A stretch of DNA of 64,000 nt from Diplodia intermedia (Eukaryota > Ascomycota > Dothideomycetes > Botryosphaeriales > Botryosphaeriaceae). This document shows positions 60,084 to 64,000 of this stretch, piece after piece. The stretch's first letter is position 1; each line of letters opens with the position of its first letter. The stretch lies in the NCBI GenBank assembly GCA_021495925.1, contig JAKEKT010000011.1, positions 1 through 64,000 of the forward strand, given 5' to 3'. Both the position numbers and the translations under genes were made by a program. The notes under the pieces are model-generated. The model made no database searches, was not told the DNA's origin, and saw nothing but the letters and a program-made list of their open reading frames with translations.

Positions 60084-62262
60084 TTAAGAGAAGTCTTCCT
60101 CAATCGGGCTCCTGGGGCGCTGCTCAGGGGTGGCAGGCACCGAGTGGAAGTCATCCGAGTTGTTCCTCGACAGTTGCTTCTTTCCCGACTTGCCCTCGGT
60201 TTCGTCACTGTCGCTCGTCCTCATCACGCTGATCCGCTTACTCATCGCGTCCATTCCCTCGTCAGACGTGAACGAGTCGCGAGAGCTGATCGTCGACGCG
60301 CTGTCCACGGTGCTGACGGACGGGTGCTCAGACGAAGATGGCGGCGACCGGGGAGACATGCTGTCGTGAGCATGGATATCGTTGTGTGGTTCCGCATTGA
60401 TGACCAGAGGACCCTTGCGGTTCCGAATTGGGTTACGCGGCGGGATTCTGGGAGGGGTTGGCTTCTTCACAGTAACCAGTCTCGCGCGGATGGCTTGTGG
60501 AGTGGCGGCCTGCCTAAGCTGTTGCACAACAGGCTCTACGACAGCCACATTCTCGAAGTCGTAGGTCGAGAATCTCACAGCGTTGGTTTCCGGTGCGCTT
60601 AGACCGGCACCAGCCTCACTCTTCTCCTTGATCTCCTCAAAGCCCGAACCTGTGGTTTGAGATGATTTCTCGTCCTCCTGCAGCTTGGGGAGATCCTCCA
60701 CTTGCGCCTTAGGAATTGCCTCTGTCTTCTTCTCTGCAGCGGACTCAAATTCCTGCTCCTTCTCCTCCGTCTTCTCCGAGTTCTCAATCTCCTGTGCCTC
60801 CTCAGATGCTTCTCTATCCTCCTCTTTGATGCTCTTCATGGACCTTGTGGCGGACTTCGAGCTTCTCCTGGACAAGGCGGGCTGTGCAGCAGGTGAGGTT
60901 TCAGCAATCTCGTTTTCGGGAATTTCCCTCATAGGCGAACGGTTATCAGATTCCGACACCCTTTGGCTGCTAACGCTGGGCCCATCGAAATCAGTCTGAA
61001 CTCCCATATCGACGGTCTGAGTTGCCCGATCAGTCATACTGCTGAGGGTACTAGTCCTCCAGCTGCTCCTCCTGCTGACCGTCCGGCTGTCCCGATAGCT
61101 GTTCCGATCGGAGCTTCTTCTGCCGAATGTGGAGAAGAGAGGGCTTGCAGGGCTCGGGTGGAACTCGAAAGCCTCGCTCGTTGGCCTTCTCCCGGTGCCT
61201 GCCTCGACGATGTGCAGCCCCTGCTTTTCCAACGCGAGCACACCGTAAGGATCCGTCTTGTCGGGAACCCCAAATGTGTGGTCTTCCGCATCAACCTCGA
61301 AGTCTCCTGGCGGCGGCTCAGACGATAGCAGGCTGTGGTCGAGGTCGGTGTCGCCTTGTGCTGCCTTGATGGTTTCCAGCAGAGGCCGGACCTCCGGAGG
61401 TGGATGCCGTGCTTTGCCAGCAAGGATGTCTGCAACGCCGATATGTTCACCATAGAACCTCTCATTCTCGTCTGTCCTTTCTATCACAACCGTCCCGTCC
61501 ACCTGGACACCAGCGTAGAATCCCCTCGATTTCATGTAGGTGAAGATGGGTGCTTGTCTCTTGTGCACTTCCGATTCGACGACTCCGCCGACGCCGACCG
61601 GACCGGCGACCGCGCTGATCTCGCCTCCGAGGGTGCATCGTACTTTTGAGAAAGCCTCCAATGCTTTGTGTGTGTTGATCACGACGACACAGTCGTAAAT
61701 GTCAACGCCAACGAGGAAACCAAGGCCGGCGGTGTGGAGCATGATGCCCGAAGGTGGCGACCACGAGCCGTCCTCTGTCCGTCCGACCAAGATCCCGCTT
61801 CCGCCGGCGCCGGATACCCAGAGACCACTGCGCATTGTTGTGAAGATGGCGAGACCGACAGCATCGCGGATGACCTGGAATAGACGTGCGTCAGCATCAA
61901 GCGCGCAACGACGGAGTGGAATTGGCGCGAAGCTAGGTGTACCTCTTGCGGAATCTTCTTGAGCACTTTTTGCTTCTGCTGGGGGCCTTCGGTGGTGTCC
62001 AGGACCTCCTCCTCGTAGAAGCCGTCCTCTGTCGGGCGGTGGTCAGCGGACTTCTCCGCGAGGTTCCGCAACGGATGTACTCACTGCAAAAGCTGCGCAG
62101 AATGCGTGCAGCCTTGTCGCTTTCCTTGTCCAGCGTGGTCGGCCAGAAGGCCTCGGAGCCCAGCCGGTTGGACAGGCGGTTGACGGGAGCGCCGAGTTTG
62201 TCGGCCCATCCCCACAGCTTGTCGAAGCCAGACTTGCTGGTGTGCTTGGTGCGTTGCCACAT
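60084..62262 (-). CDS. Ysc84/SH3YL1-like (SYLF/DUF500) domain protein
   Basis: Three exons, 62262-62085, 62028-61943 and 61874-60084, with introns of 56 and 68 bp, encode about 684 residues. The SYLF domain covers about residues 50-300: TLDKESDKAARILRSFCKDG across the first splice, then IPQEVIRDAVGLAIFTTMRS across the second, WSPPSGIMLHTAGLGFLVGV, and KRQAPIFTYMKSRGFYAGVQ. The remaining 380 residues are low-complexity: Ser/Arg-rich, then Glu/Lys-rich (EKEQEFESAAEKK), then Pro-rich. Yeast Ysc84/Lsb3 has a C-terminal SH3 domain, which is absent here; this matches a second fungal group of SYLF proteins without SH3. SYLF domains bind phosphoinositides and actin at endocytic sites. The two small N-terminal exons are needed for a complete domain. 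Confidence 0.92.
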
Positions 62263-64000
62263 GTTGGCGGGGCCTGGGCGGCCGGGTTGGCGTGAGGTTG
62301 TGTAGCAGCTACAGAGGGCGGGTGCTGCGGCTCTGGATATACATTCGCGGCCGGGGGAACGCAGGGCTTTGCGGGAGGAATGGGAGCGAGGGCAATGGGT
62401 TGCACAGAATGCGGGACAGCAGCTGCAGCTGCCGGGATGGCATGGCTTCCCAACGGCTGACGCTTGCGAACCCTTCGAGAGCCGCCTGACGTAGCAGCGC
62501 CGCGGACCGTGGCTCGAGTTGATCGCCCCGATCCTCGTGCCCTCGCCAACTCAACGCGCGCCTTACCATGCCCGACCCCTGCGGCCATCCTGTTGCATCC
62601 GCCAGCGTCGGGCTACGTGCGCCGGACTGCAGCCTCTCCAGCCAGCCCGGCCGCGGGCAGCAGCGCAGTCGGGTGTCACGGAGCAAATGACGGCATCAGG
62701 AGCAGAGTGCATCCTGCAGCGATCCATACCCCCGGCGGCCCGCGGCACCAGCCCAGCTGACGACTGCGCCCGCCCAGCCATCCGGCGCGCGCACGCCCCC
62801 GAGCTTCGCTTCGACGCCCATCGCGCGAGGGCCCGCAGGGGGCGCCGTACCGCGCCCTTTTTGCCCATCGCCCGAGCCTCGCCCACCAGGAACACGCTGA
62901 TCAGGCTGCAAGAATTTTCTGATGCCGTTCGAGAACACCCGCACCCACCACACCCGTGCCCGTGGTCGCAGATTGTCCAGGGCGAAACCTTGTCCCGCGC
63001 CGGGCAAGATGAGGCTGCGAGAAGGCTCGCCCAGAAGCAATTCCACGACGCGAATTCGACGGCCTCATGCACTCTTCAGCCAGGGCGCCTCGAGCGAAAG
63101 CTGAAACGCCAACGCAAATGCTGATATGACAGCGGCCCGCGGCGCCGTCGCTGTGCTGGAGGCCCGGTGGAAATTGTGCAGACAAAAAGCAATCCCCGCT
63201 GCGGCCCGCTATTGGCCCGCTCATCTATTATGCTCCCTTGCTGGGCCCGAGATGAACTGTCTGCGCGCACGACTTAGTGGCTTCTCTGATTCAATGAACT
63301 GTCCGGGGGCACGGAAAGCCACCGAGAAAGCCACCTTGGCCCACAGCACCTGATCAGGCCTGAAACCGCATATACTATAAATGTACAACATACACGTGTT
63401 CGGGCCATGGCGGTGCCCTCGGTGGCGGAGAAGATCCGGGGCGAAGGATGCATCTCAACTGCGACCTCACCCCTCTCTTCAATTCCGCCCGTTTCGTGTC
63501 ACGATCTCTCCCTGCTTATGCAGGGTCGAAACACTGTTAAGTCTGCTCTGGACCCAAGGCCATGTTATAGGGCCGGCGCTGAAGTCAAGGAGCGACAACT
63601 GGCGTTTGGATTTTATCTTTATTTTCCCTTGACACCGTGAGCACTCAGTTCCGGGGACGTTGACGCGACATAATCGCAAGCCTGCAAGATGTCACCGTAG
63701 AGATGCAACCCATGGGCGCCATGCAAGGGCAAGTCCCTGCAGCGAGCCTTTCCCGTCATTGTCCGTCATAAGTATAAAGTCACTTGGTGGTTGACACAAT
63801 GACTGTGACAGTTCCGCTTCAGCACCTCACCTTTTCTTCCGCTCTTTTACATGGAGCTCCAACACAACATGAATTCGGGGCGGGTTAAGGGCTGGGCAGA
63901 GTTGCCTACCGGAATCCTCGCGCGGTTGCACGCGGGGTGACTGCCCAACGCCAAAGAGCTTCACCTCACCACGCGCAGCCGAGCGCCAACTCAGGGTCCA
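62263..64000. other. Gene-free end of the window
   Basis: About 1.7 kb upstream of the Ysc84-like gene. GC-rich frames on both strands match nothing known. TATA-like elements occur near 63370 (ACTATAAAT) and 63772 (AGTATAAAG); the latter may belong to a gene beginning beyond the window, since short frames after it terminate quickly. Confidence 0.45.

Noticed and set aside
1..64000. CRISPR arrays, insertion sequences or transposons
   Set aside because: No direct-repeat/spacer arrays, terminal inverted repeats, transposase or reverse transcriptase motifs were seen; this is fungal nuclear DNA.

Overview
The window is nuclear DNA of a filamentous ascomycete (Pezizomycotina). The signs are compact genes on both strands, short GT-AG introns (mostly 50-70 bp, many with GTAAGT-like donors), fungal families such as GH64 glucanase, HET-domain protein, CE5 esterase, Ino4-like bHLH and a UIM-tailed sterol-type glucosyltransferase, and GC-rich coding sequence that leaves long meaningless antisense frames. 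A Dothideomycete is my best guess, from gene content only; I cannot place it more finely.

Left part (0-31 kb), mostly conserved core genes: ATG2 (autophagy lipid transfer, minus), an ADGF-type adenosine deaminase (plus), a small secreted protein (minus), a CSN12/THP1-like PCI protein (minus) divergent from ribosomal protein eL20 (plus), a peroxisomal enoyl-CoA hydratase/isomerase ending in SKL (minus), a GH64 beta-1,3-glucanase (minus), an HhH-GPD-like protein (minus), a Munc13-like MUN/C2 exocytosis factor (minus) divergent from an Ino4-like bHLH factor (plus), and the elongation factor ELL (minus).

Middle (31-39 kb), an accessory stretch: about 8 kb holding only a decayed CE5 cutinase/acetylxylan esterase relic and a HET-domain gene whose frame is interrupted. 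It lies between ELL and a UBE2C/Ubc11-type E2 enzyme.

Right part (39-64 kb): a 1347-residue glycosyltransferase that joins a PPxY motif, a GT1 domain, a Vps13/ATG2-C-terminus-like module and several ubiquitin-interacting motifs; a choline/GABA-type APC permease divergent from the recombination mediator Sfr1/Mei5; a CBM48-like protein with a long ATG-free leader; a 4.8 kb stretch with no recognisable gene; a conserved 90-residue Cys/Tyr protein; and a Ysc84/SH3YL1-like lipid-binding protein.

These are independent genes, not an operon or a metabolite cluster. Membrane-lipid and membrane-traffic functions recur (ATG2, Munc13-like, UIM glucosyltransferase, Ysc84-like, Ino4-like), but I see no evidence of co-regulation. 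Splice sites were read by eye from GT/AG signals, frame continuity and family similarity. Multi-exon CDS are given as overall spans with exon limits in the evidence.
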